Numbered from the stretch's first letter, positions 32,465 through 46,430 are shown. The stretch: 64,000 nucleotides of DNA from Sclerodactyla briareus (GCA_026419785.1 JAODTK010005592.1:228434-292433); one strand, 5' to 3'. Numbers and translations: made by a program. The notes: generated by a model not told the origin, from the letters alone.

Positions 32465-35400
32465 TCTCCTCAAGATGGCGCGGCGATTCTCAAGATGTGA
32501 GGCGTTCTTAATGAACCTCGCTGTACCGTTAATCGGACACCTCCGGCGTTCTATAAATCCTATCGATAGCAAAACGTACAACTGAACTTGGAACATGACC
32601 ACTATCGTCAAAATATGCAGATACCAAATGATGTCATGAGAAGGTCATTGGTCGACTCGTAGTTGAAGTGGCAGTGTCCATTCCGTGGGTCGAAAGTTGT
32701 TACGCCGCCCTCTCTCACTAACGGGATAACAGACAAGATGGCCGATCTCGCGTAACCCATGTAACCAGCGATTAGAATCATTCTCCGTTGTTTCCCGATG
32801 ATTCAATTGATTTTGTCGTAGGTCTGTGATGATAGCGTTCCCCATCATGAGGGTGGTGGTCCAATTCGCGGAACTGATAATGTTAGAATTGCCCAGGCAT
32901 TGAATAGACATAAACCCCCGGGCACCTGTAGCTCACATGACTCGGTAAGGTAGCACGTAACTGATACGCCATCGATTGATACCGTGTAGGCGATATTCAG
33001 TATCGCGAAATTTAGCAACAGCAGAACAAAAGCCCCAGATGGATTCGGTATCCCTCGCTTCCAATATCGATAGATAAGCAGAACAAGAGTTGTATTTCCT
33101 AAAGGCTGAATGGCGATAGAACTAACAGCGACACAGCCACGCCTGGTTGAAGGACGCCACCAGTAGGGGGTCTTCTGTAATGTTCATTTTGGGTTCGTTC
33201 TATATCCGTCGATCCACCTAATAGATTTCTATGCAAAGTCGACCGTTTTATGTTTTTTGGTAGTTTTTTAGTTGGAGTAAGGACCGGTCCCCTATGCTTT
33301 CACACTAGATATCACTATAAACAGGAATAATGCTGTAACGTCACACTAAATCGCGTACTATCCTCTCATATATATCTTTTTTTTTTTTTTTTTTTTACAG
33401 TCGGGACTTTACAATTGAAGGAAAGCTAGGACCATACACACTAGATTAACGTTTGTGAATGTAATATCAGGGCTATATATGTCTTCCGAAGTAATATAAT
33501 AAACTATAATATGACTGTTCTTGTGCTTTCTCGTAATTTTTTTTTAATTCAGGGATGTCACAGTTTCGATGGACTGCAGTAGGCCTACACGATGTAAAAA
33601 AAATATATGGACGCATCGGAGTTACAGTTAGCAGTTAGTCACACTTCCCCAGTTGTGAGACTGACTGGACTGTATCACCATCATAATGTTCGTGCGGAGC
33701 ACCACGCCCGTGAACAGTTGGTCCCATTCAAAAGTTGAGAGTTTATGACTATATGTTGGCATTGACCCTGTACTCGACGGTGCGAGATCTCATCCTTTTT
33801 ACCTGTTCAACGATTCGAAATTTACATTACCAAATGCGGTCTATAGCATCGATTAGGGTCTAATGCTTTGCAAGTCTCCGTTGTGAAATTTCCGTCCGGT
33901 TGTATAGCCCGATATGGGGTAGGATTAGATGGTTGGCCCTACGCCACTTCACATATTAACCCACAGTCCACATCATTTGAATTTCACTGCAGGGGATAAT
34001 AGTTTTATCACTCGCAGAGAAACATTGAACACGTTATTCTAATTTTTACAGCGTTGTTATGTCTTATTATTTTTCTTTTCTTTAAATACACAAGATTTGC
34101 TCGTTTACCGTCTGCCGATTATCGGTGGAATAGATCTGCCATGAGATGTGACCTAGAACATGGATGAAGTCGTACATCATTAGTTACGCAGTCAGTTCGC
34201 AATATCAGATCCATGACACTAAATACCGGTGAATTCTTGTCCAAATAACAATTCGTCCAATCGACGTTCAATTGAAATTATCCACAGAATTGTTCCATAG
34301 GAATTCCATTAAATAAATATAAAAGAACGTCTGTCACAATACGCACTGCATTAGTCCATAAAGTCGCATTACTCCGTATCATTCGATCCTACTAGAAACG
34401 TCTCCTTTCGAAACGAAAACAGTTTTAATAAAACGGAACTGCTGGCTGATTCCCGGTCCCGTCGGGTATTTGCAAGGATTGTATAGTCATCCAACACATC
34501 ATCAGAATGTTTAGAGATGGAGGAACTGAAAGAAGAAGAAGCTAACTTCTGTGATATCGAATCAACTTCGGACAAAACTCGGCTTCCGTCGAACGCCGAG
34601 TCGAGTAACCAACTGTTTTCACAGTGACTGTCTCAATAACCGTAGGCCCGAGTCGTATTTTCTGCCAAAACAGTACTGTTCGTGAACCGCTGTATAGCTC
34701 GCCCGTTCAATGCGGAGATTCCATTCTGCATGAAATATTAAAATGAAAAGAAAATAAACGCTTTTTATCTCTGAAAAAAATCTCGATCTCTATACGGAGA
34801 CTTCCTTTTATAGTGTATTCCCTTCCTCCACCTGTCAAAATTTGATATCACCCATTGGGTTGTCACATGAATCGATAGCGCGATGTGCGTGAATGGGATT
34901 CTATCGGACGCGGAAGAGGACTCCCCGGGCCGAGGAACAGTGGAGTTAAATTCGAGTGGATCAGGCAGTGTTAGGGAGGATTCTCGCGGCTAGAAAAACT
35001 TTCAAAATTTATTCACGGACCCCTGCGTAGTTGATCCGTCTTCGGGCTTCTGAATTAAAATATTTCGAATAAAGATTAAAAATCGAAATCCCGACGCGCT
35101 TGTGTCTATATGCCACACACGGCTTGTTGCTCTTTGAGGATCAACAGAGTGTGTCCTAGTTTACGAGAAGAAAGTATATGGAAACTTAAGAACAATGACA
35201 TCTGATGACCTCGAAATGACATTCAATATTTTTGCCGATCTAATCATTTTGTAATCTAGGTTAATTAATACAAATTAACCTGATCTCTGATGACATATTT
35301 GCCATGATACTTTACTGTTTTTCCATGCAGATCCATCAATGTTGCAATCGTCTTAAACGTTTATGACGAACCCTATTTACCTGATGAGTCATTTTTTCAA

Positions 35401-35700
35401 TGTGGGGTCATACAAGTTTTGTACATTGACGCGCTCGGCACCCTCAGCACATGGATGACTTACAATCAATTGAAAATGAACCACTGTAGTAGGCCAGCCT
35501 TTTCCGTTATTTTCCACATGAAAATGGCACACCTCAAGAGTCAGCTTTTGTGACTGACCATTTAGGAAAGTAAGGCACATGTGAGTCACTTTGGATTTGA
35601 CTGACTCACATCTGACTGACCTGTCCTGGTATCGGTGGTGCGTCACGCAATTGACAAGTGCAAGACGAGAGTTTCTTATGCCGCTCGAGTGAAATGTCAG
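31300..35700. other. no supported gene apart from one small exon
   Basis: Apart from the signal-sequence exon at 32392-32464 I see only a G run near 31470, a C run near 31671, a T run near 33379 and unassigned sequence. A minus-strand frame at 34369-34575 is serine-rich (SSSFSSSISKHSDDVLDD) but has no other support. Confidence 0.5.
32392..32464 (-). CDS. unrecognised gene, signal-sequence exon
   Basis: ATG in a good context (A at -3, G at +4) starts MEWDVAVTAMAVTLLVCLLP, followed by APDT and a donor G-gtaagt. The hydrophobic run of about 14 residues and the short polar ends fit a cleavable signal peptide or signal anchor. The exon ends in phase 1, which does not match the next supported exon (it needs 2 bases), so another exon probably lies between. 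Confidence 0.5.
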
Positions 35701-35734
35701 GTTGTCGTTGGACTGTATAGTCAGCACCTTCAAT

Positions 35735-36370
35735 GTTCCAACACCTCGATGGATGGATGCGACGCGACCGAGAGGCGTGTTTTTGTGAGTCCTTGGAGAG
35801 ACACCAGCTGACTGGGGTGCCTCGCAGCCGGCCTATACAGAGCGATTCAGGGACTGGCCGCGACTCGGCCTCTGTGGCACGGTGCCCAGCTGTTAAGGCA
35901 GATAACGGCAGGTCTCGACAGAGGAATCGATGTGAGGGCCCGCTTGGTAGGGTATTTTGAGGATGTGTACAAGGCCCCAGCTGGAACTTCAGATAGGATG
36001 GTTTGCGAACCCCTGTTGTCTGAACTGCCTATGGATTGTGACGTGTCTACTATTGAAGAATCTCGGAAGACATTGGAGCAGTTGAAGGGCAGGGAAGCTC
36101 CGGGGGGTCTGTGACATAAATGAAGAGATGCTCTGGACTGGCGGCCAGGCTGCCCTCGAGTTGAATGGTCTTTACTGCCCTGTTTGGAGCACTGGTGTCG
36201 TCCCAGCTCATGCCAACTGGCTGAAAAGGGGAACTTATTGTTCCAATCTGGAGAGGGAAGGGTGATATAGCTGGGACTGGGCAATAACTATAGTGGGTTA
36301 TACTCCTCTCAGTACCTGACAAGTCTTCGCTAGGATCATTTTTAGAGGTTGTCATTGATGAATATCTAAA
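35735..36370 (+). mobile_element. LINE fragment, start of reverse-transcriptase domain
   Basis: Frames read LYRAIQGLAATRPLWHG, RARLVGYFEDVYKAPAG, ESRKTLEQLKGREAPGG, then GQAALELNGLYCPVWSTGVV and a SVPDKS stretch. These match the order in metazoan non-LTR reverse transcriptases (WxxYFExLY, then LKxGKAxGxDGIxxEML, IWxxGxxPxxWxxGxIVPIWKxKG, YRGITLLSVPGKVF). Several frame changes; the rest of the element is missing. Clade not assigned. Confidence 0.75.
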
Positions 36371-37944
36371 CTAACGCAGGTTACCGAAACCGTAAACTTT
36401 AGTGACCCATTAAAAGCCACAGGTCATATAGGGGATCACACCAGCCAACACACTGGAATGCTATATTAACTTGAATACCACAGGTTATGATTTCTCTGCC
36501 AAATACGAACGTTAAACATATTGCGCAATCGAACAGTTTCTTCCCTTCAGGAATCAGGGCCAATCCTCACGCCTACCAGAAAATCATTTCACTGATGTGT
36601 CTAAGCGAATGAGGGTTGAACTGCGAACCAATATTAACTAATTGAATATTTCTTGTAACTTTATTTCCACTTTTAGGCCATCAGATTTTTTCGAACGTGA
36701 ACATGGTGCTTGCTGTTATACCCAGCTGCTAATTCTGTGCAGTTTAGCTCACCATTTTTGAAAAAAAAGTTTTCTTTCCATTTTTGAAGAACCTTTCAGT
36801 ATTTATCGGTTGTTAGGTTCCCTGAGATTTCATAAACAATTATATATAAAAAAAAATATTGAGATATTATCCAATATTATTAGATCAATCTTCAAAATAA
36901 TCCAGTAAATTTGGGGCCTTATCGAAATATTTTCTATTCAGTTTGCTCAAGTACACTAAATAGCAACTTACGCAGCCAACTGATCGAAAACTGGGATACC
37001 AAATTCGTGCAGATATTGATCCATGACAGCCTTTAACAGAATCCGTTGTCAGTCACTTGCGCATCAGCGTCCTGAGCAGTCGGGTTGCGCTCTCAAGAAG
37101 TCAACTGTGGATCGCAACTCGGCTCCCCGTGTCCAGTCTTAGCGGATGCGTGAATTCGTAGGGTTTTTCTTTTGTGATCACTATCGATTTCTCAAGGCCT
37201 TCGGACTCAATGTGTAGAGAGGCTTCCTGGAGAATTCGCGAGTACCTCAGGGTGTTGAGGGCGACGGGCCAGACCACGGCCTGATCATTGCCCGAGGTGA
37301 TTGGACGAGGCGGGTGGATGCAGCGGGGTCTTCCAGGCATATTGTGGCTCGATGAGTGAGTGGGTGAGTGACGTGAGTGAGTGAGAGGGGGAGTGAGTGG
37401 TTCACCGAGACCGATAGGCCGTGGATTCTATAGAGGCAGAGAACATCCTGCAAACACCTTCGAAACGCATTGATACCATGAACAGTTATCAATCGCCAAA
37501 TTGAACGAGTCCACGGGACGAAGTTTGTTTAAGATTTATCCGATACATTACACAAGCGAAGGGATTACAATCTACAGGGCCTGAACTCTACTCACACACT
37601 GAAGCCGTCGAACTGCTCGTGCTATCTCTCACGTGATACCAAAGTAGTGGAATGGCGAGGTAGAATTAAATATCATTGAAACACCATTTATCGACTAAAT
37701 ATCATTGAAAAACACCACGCGTCTAACAATGAGAACGTTTCAGAATTTGACAGTCATGTTTAGCATTTATGCATCTGGAAGAAAGACGTGCGGCAATATT
37801 ATTCATATGTACGAGCCGCCGCATTTCAATGGTCTTTCCGCATCACCACACTTTTTTTTTCTTTTCCTGAAAATTTTCCTTCGTGAGGAAACGGTTTTCA
37901 CGTTCATACCGCTTCCCGCATTCACACCTATTTAATCCTAGCCT

Positions 37945-38472
37945 AAAGCCTGCCTCAAACTGTACGGATTGCTTGATCTCAAGGCTTGCAACAGCTTATG
38001 GTCATATTCGCGGTCACTGTATTACCGTAAGATGTGAGGCGATGACCGCAACACCGTAGCCACTGCGAGTGGCCGCAAGCGTTGCGGCGAATTTTGAATC
38101 GAAATTCCGCAAGGCCCACGTAGTTTTGTGATGGCAAATGAAAAAAATAAAAACATGGGCAGATGGATCTTACGAAATTGCTCGAGCTGAAAGTCGTATC
38201 CTTTTTGCTATCAGTGGTCCAACTTCCTTAAAAAATTCTCGGAGGACAAATTAGCGACCGCTTCGAAATGAAAGAGATTCCTCGTAGTTTCTTCTGCTGT
38301 GCATTCCTCCAGTGCGCGTTCAAACAATACAATCACTGTCTGGGAATTCGACCGCGCAGTGAATTTCGCGAGGAGTCGCAAGGAGCTTACTATACGTTCG
38401 CCGCTCGCAGTCACCGCAAGCGGAGACTGTAGGCGCTGCGGCGTTGAACTCTGTTTAGTGTGAGGTAGGCTT
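37945..38472. mobile_element. MITE with terminal inverted repeats
   Basis: The left end reads AAGCCTGCCTCAAACTGTAC; the reverse complement of the right end reads AAGCCTACCTCACACTAAAC. Inside, CGCGGTCACTGTATTACCG and CCGCTCGCAGTCACCGCAAG are further loosely inverted, GC-rich arms. About 530 bp and without a transposase. The target duplication is not clear, so the superfamily is open; a PIF/Harbinger or foldback origin is possible. Confidence 0.6.
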
Positions 38473-38499
38473 GATATCCCATAGAGGTGAGGCTATGGT

Positions 38500-41400
38500 T
38501 CCATAGATGCGGAAGTGGTGTGCGTTATGAATGTGAAAATCATAATTTTGCGAGGGAGGTTAACATTCCTGAGGGAAGTGATAAAAAATGTGAAAGGACC
38601 ATGCATGAATATCTAGAACCCACGAATAAGGACGTTAAATTGCTTCATCGGGAAGAAGATCCGAAGAATCAATTTGCCGCGATGCGCACTATTGCCGCAC
38701 GTCCGTACACAATAATAAATTGGCCCCTCAGTTTTCGTTCCATTTTATTTGAACTTTTTTTTTTGTCTGTTACGGAACTCCATCCATCTCCATCTCCCTT
38801 CTCTACAAACCACCTGCAGCTCATTCAACACGTTTCATTTTCGTACACGCATATCCACCATTTATGGTGTCTTGCCGCATGCTACATCCGCGTCTATGAA
38901 TCCAGCCTTAAATGACACTTGCAGAATGATTTATACCAGGGCTTACCTCATAGCTGGATAAAACTGAATGCGTTTTCAACCGGAAGTTCCTAGGATTTTC
39001 CGTTTACGGGTTTAGTCATTGTGGTTTGTGTATTGTGAAGCAGTGTATTTGCGCAAGATCGGGAAGCATCCTCGTGCAATAATAAATGATGTCGTACTTT
39101 GGCACAACCCTGCAAACATTTTTTGTTTTCTGTTTAAATTCAAATATATTCCCACCTTCGAAAAGCATTTAGTCTATGGGAGAGGATTGCTGTATGGGTT
39201 GGTAGGTGTTGATGAATTATTGTGAGAGAAAGACAACAGAACTTCCTGCTAAATGTTGACTTATAATTATTCAACAAAATAACATCACATACATAACATA
39301 ATTTCCTGTGTTTCCATGTGTGACGTCATTGTGATCCTCATTTTTTCTGTTTAATGGCCCAAATTTTGAAGGCCATAAATTCCACATAGGCCATCGTATT
39401 GAAATGGGGGGGTGGTTTGGATCTCGAGGGATGGAAAAAAAACATGGAGGTGACAGGAAAATGAGGCCTATAATACATTTTTCCATCTCCACTATAAACC
39501 TCTTCTTGTATTCAAGCCTGCAGTTGTCCTTTAATCAGTTATGCTGTGAATAAAAAACCCCAACTTCTTGGCGGAAGCACGCACGCACACACACACACAC
39601 ATTTGTTCGAATCTTCGCCAATGCCGGTCTGCTTGTTATTTTTACAGGCCGATGACGGCAAAAACAAGAACCGCACTCTGGCGTGTGAGTCCTTGCCTTT
39701 TTCCTGACTGTTCCCCTACTCAGCTATATCAAACCTGCAGATGTGTTTTGCCACTCAACCCCACTTGACACAAAATATCACCTCAATATTTACTCAGCGC
39801 ATGAGAGAAGATACTTGTTGCTTTTGACCAGGTCAAACAGTCATTTGGGCCCTGAAATGAAATACTGAAAAATAAACCTGGTAAAGTAAGTATATCTGAG
39901 AGTGAAGGTAAAGTCCCGAGTCATAACCATCGAGTTCCAATGTTTTCCATTCAGTGTGGGAAGTCCCAGCGACCGTCCCACAATCACAGACTGCAGGCAA
40001 GGCTAAAGATGAGGATCACTTTAGCAACATTCCTTACTCATAAGTGACTGGTTTGGTCAACGCAGATAGATTGAATGAGGTGGCATTTCTTTGAATCGGC
40101 CGACCAACACATTACAAATTGGGAAAAATATCTTTTTTAGGGGTATATGTGTGGGGAAAGCGAAGCGCATACAGGCCTATATATATCGAATTGCATCCCT
40201 CCACTACCCTGGACAATGCGAGTTCATTGTAGGTACAGTCAGTGTCCAATACATGGTGTCTTCACATGTTGGTCCATTGTACCATATTCTTAATCAAAAT
40301 GTGACTGGAGGGTAAGTCATTGCCCGTCAATTGTTTTCAATTTGTACAGCAGAGTATCTGGGTCTTTCAAGTGACTGTGGGTGTAACCTCAATTTTCATT
40401 ATTTGTCAGTCACAGTGACCTGAGGGTGCATCTTTTGTTGAATTCCAATGACTCACCTTGGTCTGGGGTACAAGGGGTTGGTCATGCCATTGACAAGTTG
40501 CTAACTGTTCAGATACTTGTATCAATAGCCATGTTACCAGTCCATCAAATGTATTATTGCTTGATTTTTAGGGTCAACTTTTCACCAAGGCTTTTCAAAT
40601 CACATATTCTCTTCCTACTTTGGTGGGTTGAGGATGTCCTTCTATATGCCCACCCCATCAGCACCTCCCATAACAAATATATCGGGCTGCAACTATAATA
40701 ATACAAATCGCTAATAGAACAACAAGATTTTGAATTTTCTAGTATATAGCCCATGTTGAGAACATTTCTGATTATGTGGCTCAGTTAATGTTGATCCCGC
40801 AGTATAACTTCTGGCCAATTGTTTAACATTGTATTATCCTGGCAATCACTTTTCCCAATAGTCCCACATCATGTGACAGTCACACCAGATAGAGAGGCCA
40901 CTGGGGAAGAAGAGAGATAACTTATAGACTTAACCACTGCCATTTCTGCCTGGGGTACAGGGTAATGCCCTCCTTTTTTGCTCCTGGGGTACAGGTATGC
41001 CCTCACTTTTTGTCTCAATAGCAAAAAAATGCCCCAATGTTGTGCCCTTCCACTTTCAGAAGCCACCTTGACCCTTGCTTTCTTCTTCCTCCCAACTCGC
41101 TGCATCTACACACACCACCGTTAATCCCCTCATTAGGGCTTTCTATGCAATCACAGGTACTAATACCAATGGTCAGTCCTGCCTGTCAATAATTTACATC
41201 CTGGCATTGTGCTTTCGCATTCCCAGTAGGCAAGTGTAAACAATCAGATAATCAGTATACTGATGCACACAGAGAATAATTGATTACACTCTCAATCCTC
41301 TGATCAATTGCCAGTGCCAGTACCATTTCCACACTGAAGGTCTGACCTGCAGTCTAAGTTTATTATGTTTTGTTACTTCTCACTTCTTTGCAGTCTCACA

Positions 41401-41600
41401 CCCACACTCGAGGATTAATCCTTTGAGGATTGGGGGATGTTGACCAGTCAACTGAGGCTTTTATAGTATACCACGCAATGCAAACAGTGGTTGAAGATGA
41501 TAATGGTCTGGAACTACCATAGGTTGTTCTTAAATGAAATTCAGCAGGCCCTTTTCCTGGTGGTGCATTTCTGCTGTAATAACTAGTTAAATTGGGACAG
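38500..41600. other. no gene recognised
   Basis: Single-copy-looking sequence with a short CA tract near 39586-39602. The longest frame (38487-38915) has no family resemblance and no splice support. Confidence 0.5.
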
Positions 41601-41639
41601 TTTGAAGATCATATCACCGTTTTCAATTATGTAGGCACA

Positions 41640-42520
41640 AACTTGGCATTCTCCCCTCGAGAGATAATAAATATACTCCTATGGAAGAAACTGCCAGTTT
41701 GTCTACCCCTCCCATCGATATCCATGTATCGTATAGAAGTATATACAAGAAGAAACTTTCTGGCCTTGCAATTAGAATTTGTCATGACATGCAGTGATGC
41801 AGTTCAAATAGGGCTACATTTTCAATTTTCCATAGTCTGCCTATGAAACCTGGGGGGGGGGGTGTTGGCCTTAAGAAAAGGTTTATCTGCCTGCCATTCC
41901 CACGCCCACCCATAGCAACACTTGACCACTACTGATCAGGAGGTACATACATACATACATAGCGCTTCACTGGTCTAGTCCAATAATCAGACATATCAGG
42001 AATAATATAAATGACAATTGAAGCATTTGTACTGTCTCACTAGGGGGAATACTTGTATTGGGGAATGGGAAGAGGGAGGGGGGAGGAAGCACCAGATTTT
42101 AGGAAGGGGGCAACACAACAATTTGGTGGTCGAAAAATGTAACACTAATGAGAGGAGGTTATACGCAAGAAAGGCGTTCTGCTTTGCAATTTGGAATTTG
42201 TCAATATTCAGTGATCAGCTTCAAACAGGGCTACATTTTTAAATTTTCATAGCTGCATATGAAACCTGGTGGGAGGGGGGTGGCGTGCAAGACCAAAATT
42301 TCCACCCCCACCCTTAGCAACACTCCACTACTGGTCGGAGGTAAAAGCCAATAGGCTGTTCACTGGGGCAATATAAATGACAATTCAAGAATTAGTACCT
42401 CTTGTCTAGGGGAACTATTTTGGTGCAGGCCATCCCCTTCAACATATCAGGAATAACAATAAAATGTACATTCAAGAATTTGTAGCTGTCTTCCTGGGGG
42501 AAATATTTGTTTGTTGCTTG
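41640..42520. repeat. tandem repeat, unit about 440 bp, two copies and a part
   Basis: The block TTGCAATTAGAATTTGTCAT with GGGCTACATTTTCAATTTTC and TATGAAACCTGG near 41768-41852 recurs near 42184-42268. CAGGAATAATATAAATGACA near 41998 is followed by CAATATAAATGACAATTCAA near 42369 and CAGGAATAACAATAAAATGT near 42449. Each copy also has a G-rich run and CACCCATAGCAACACT or CACCCTTAGCAACACT. Confidence 0.75.
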
Positions 42521-42732
42521 ATGCTTGTTCCCACTCTGTACAATGAATCGTTGCAGAGATTAAAGGATTGTCCTATGGTTACCTGGAATTACCTTGACCG
42601 AATACCAAAACAATTGGTTCATTCTTCATCCTGTGTACAATCACACACTTAATTTGAACTTGTAGATACTTGCATTCATTAATTATGCTGACGAGCCGAT
42701 GTCAAATGCCAATTTCCACATTCCAGTGTTTT

Positions 42733-43265
42733 AGTGTCTTGCCCTTCCACATTCATTGAGATGCTTGTGATAATAGTATCGTAGTATGGTAGTGTCTTCG
42801 CTTTTCGTTTGGCTTACAGAACGCTTCCCGGCCAACACATAAAAAGCAATGGCAAAATCACCAGTCAAAGGGTAAATGAGGTCAAAGGTCATAGGTCAAA
42901 TCGGTCAAAGTTGTCACCATATATTTCACCAGACAACGAAACTTTCCATTAAGAGTCCTCCAAAATGTTTTCGTTGCCGAGATATCTGAGATTTTACTGT
43001 CTTGACCTTCCACATTCATTGAGATAGCTTGGAATAGTATCGCTAGTATGGTAGTGTCTCCAGTGACTTTTTTTTTGTCTTAAAAACCAATGAAAACGCC
43101 CCCTCCAATACAAAAAAGCATGCAAAATCACTAGATCAGAGGTCAAATGATGTCAGAAGGTCAAAAGGTTAAAAGAGGTCAGGCGGTCACAGATTCTTTT
43201 CAACCCAGACGACAAAACTGTCCGTTCGACATAACTCTAAAATGTTTTGTTGCCAAGTATATCGA
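42733..43265. repeat. tandem duplication, unit about 273 bp
   Basis: CCTTCCACATTCATTGAGAT at about 42744 and 43007 starts two copies. Each continues with GTATGGTAGTGTCT, AAAAAGCA, a GGTCAAA-rich stretch, CAGACAACGAAACT or CAGACGACAAAACT, and AAAATGTTTT-GTTGCC. Confidence 0.85.
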
Positions 43266-43630
43266 TGCCATATGATGAACCTAAATGCACTTGACCTCAC
43301 ACCAAAAACAATAGGGTCAGGGGGGGGTCCCCGCCATGGGTTACACCTACCTACCAAATATGATTTTCATACCTGCTTGCGAATCTTAGATATCGTGCGA
43401 AACACTTTTCAAAGTTGGACCTCTCATGCCTTGAACGACTAATCTGATTGGTACCAAAAACAATAGGGGTCATCCCTTCCATAGGTGACCCTACCTACTG
43501 ATATGAACATAATACATGCTGCGTTGTTTATATATCGCGTGAACGAAGTTGTCACACACACACACACACATACAACACACATACACACCCCACACACATA
43601 CACTACAACCCACACACACGCACACGCGTG
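43265..43630 (-). repeat. dispersed repeat with CA microsatellite
   Basis: ACCAAAAACAATAGGGTCAG near 43301 and ACCAAAAACAATAGGGGTCA near 43452 mark a short duplication, followed by ATATCGCGTGAACGAAGTTG and a CA tract at about 43554-43625. On the minus strand this gives the order GT tract, then a GATAT core, as at 49.57 and 59.26 kb. Confidence 0.65.
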
Positions 43631-43699
43631 ACTGCCTAGATTCCTTTTGCATTCGCCAAGAATCCAAAACGCCATGTTAGGCCAACGTGGCTCTCTTCA

Positions 43700-46430
43700 A
43701 CCTCATCTTATTTATTCTCGAAGATAATGTCAACGAGATGGAAGATTTCCTGCGTGACGTCTACCCCGCGAAAAAACAAATCATAAGCCACAAAAAACTA
43801 CAACGTCAAAAACCGCTACTTCATGTTCCGTGCTAGGCTGACCGAGTTTCCACGTTTTCCAAAGATGATTACAGTAATTCAACGTGCCTGCGGGCCGGCT
43901 AACTGGGTACGCGTTTTATGGAATGTGTTGGGACCCACATTTCCCCCAGGCGCTCTGTTCTATCACACAATCTTCGTCGGTAGAACCTGAATTTTGATAC
44001 TTTGTATCTTTCTGTAATTGCGCAACTGTGGAGGGTCACATTTTCCCACTTATGATCTTGAACTGCGCCGGTACCTTGGGCGAGCAAACATAGTACAGCG
44101 GCTTATCCTGGAACGCTCGAAAATGCCGCGGTTGACCGTCTGCCCGTCATCCTGGCATGTACCTTTATACCGGGGGGTGGTAACCATGTTGTGATGAGTT
44201 ATACTTAAAGTGGGGAGAGTCATAAAACCGCCCCCAAAACTTGCCTCGGTCAGTGGAATCAGTCATATGCATAAGATATAGATTAACTAATTAGTCATAG
44301 GGGTATATAAACATTGACGTATACGCCAAACACTTGTCATTGGGAGTGGTTACGAGATCTCGCAAAAACATACCTCGAGTACATACTTGACTCTGTAACA
44401 TCCGGTACTTCGACCCAAATCTGGGCAATCAAATATCACCCAGTTATAAAAAAAAAACTGTTTCAGCGTAAATGATGGTTCATTACAACACCATGTGGAT
44501 ATTTATTAGAGGGCAACTAAAGTAGTGGGCTGGATACTGGCATTGCGCTTATACCATAAACCGGAGGTGTCGAAAATATTAACATACCCTTTTGCTATGT
44601 AGCGTATCCACATCAAAATGAGTACAATTGTCGTCCTGTTTTGAAGACCCAGAGTACTTTATATCTAGTTGTTCTGGTGGTATTTTGCCAGATATTGTTC
44701 TAAGCCTCAAATCAGAATCATCTTGGAAAATAGGGCCTCGAGGTTATTTTCTAGGTTGTGCCACATTTACCGCAGCCACTTGCTGAAAATTAGGGGTCCA
44801 CAGCCAATGTGCGGGAGTGGGGGCGCAGCGGCCCCAAAGCCGGTTAATGACAATTTTCGGGTGGGGGGGGGGGAGGGGCAAGTAGTTGATGGAATATGTT
44901 GCAGGCAAAAAACGTACAGTAAGGAGCACTCTTATAAAGTTAGGGCGGGGTTGCACCGATTGCCCACTGGTTGAGTTCATGAGTGTAGGGTTATGTGGAA
45001 GGTCTCCTGCTTTGATGTTTCTTGAATTTTTTTATATACGGAGCACCACACATAGGGGCAGTATGTTTTTTTTTTTCTTTAGTGTGACCTGTATAGACCA
45101 ATCGCAAATACAGATAGAGGGCGTTTCGGGGGAACTCCTTGGAATGGTAGGCGCGCACATATGAGGGGATAAGGTTGGGAGTGTACTCAAGCAACAGAGT
45201 GGCAATATGAAGACCAAACCAGACCATTGAGGCAATTCCAATTTTATCAAATAATTTTGCTGCTGGAATCATGTGGTAAGTTGGAAATTCACATAGGCAA
45301 GATCCTGAATAATCGGTGTCAACATACTGTCAATTCCATGCGCTATTTGATATTCAGTTATGAATGCAGTCTGAAAAAATGTTTTTCTCCGTACCATTTT
45401 AACATGAACTTTTCGCGGCAAAAACACATCTTCCCATAATGCACTGAGCGACAAATTTGCGTATGGTCTATATATAGTGGTAGTCGCTATTTAGAAACAC
45501 CTGAGAATAAATATAGTAGGCCCTACGAATAATTTTCGTCATTTTCATTCACAACGAGTCATTTCGGAGACAGAGTGGTAGCTTTCTCTGAGTTGGGGTA
45601 TATGTTCGTTCGTATACATGCGCGTTGCTATGGGAATTTTTTACATTGACTAGAGTGCTCCAATTTAGCGACTGTTCCGATATGTGGAAGTGGCTATATT
45701 AAGAGACGAGACACGTATGTGTCAAGGTTCCCGTTGAATATTCATCGATAGTCATTCAGTTTATGCATTCCGTCAGTTTCTTGGTCAGGTTTATAACTAT
45801 GGACAATCCACATGCGCGCCTTCTCTGAGACGTTTCAATCCCCCGAAACTGTCTCGTCTTACTCTCACATCGGCCTCCTAACTCCCGATGGGACGCTCAT
45901 TGCACATTTCCCTTTAGCCGCCTTCAATGTTACCGAAAACGATATCAACATATTCCTTTAAGCGACCGAATCACATAACTTTCGTATGAGATTTCGGAAC
46001 ACGAGAATCTAAAAACAGTGTGAGATGTTTCGAGAAGAATGTCTCGCCTAATCTGATCAAAATCGCCGAGTTCGTCACGGTTAAAGGGTTTAAATACTCC
46101 CAAAGGTACAATTCCCACCACGACTACGCATGCTGCGATTTTTTGTCCCTTGCCTGTGATTTATACCACAACTCGCTGATATAACAATAGGCCCCATGCG
46201 GTAATATAGCGCCTCTCCATGTGAGGGCCCAAGGCGTTTTACCACATCAGATTGAATCACGTGGCGAAAGACACACCTCCCAAAAATCCCGTACCGTTAC
46301 GGCATGCGACATGAATGTGAAGATCGCAGTTTTGTGAGAATTGAAGGGAAGGGAACATGTTATCTCTTTTACGTAACTTTACATCTTGTTTAGAAACTTG
46401 CCACGTCTGTGTTCAGTTGAATTCGTACAT
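43700..46430. other. no gene recognised
   Basis: Contains a G run near 44862, a T run near 45067 and otherwise unassigned sequence. Long frames here lack any recognisable motif. Confidence 0.45.

Noticed and set aside
34369-34575. Serine-rich minus-strand frame upstream of the unrecognised gene
   Set aside because: Only 68 codons, no donor or acceptor that fits the neighbouring exon, and no similarity.
38211-38414. 67-codon minus-strand frame inside the MITE
   Set aside because: Lies wholly between the element's inverted repeats and has no transposase motif.
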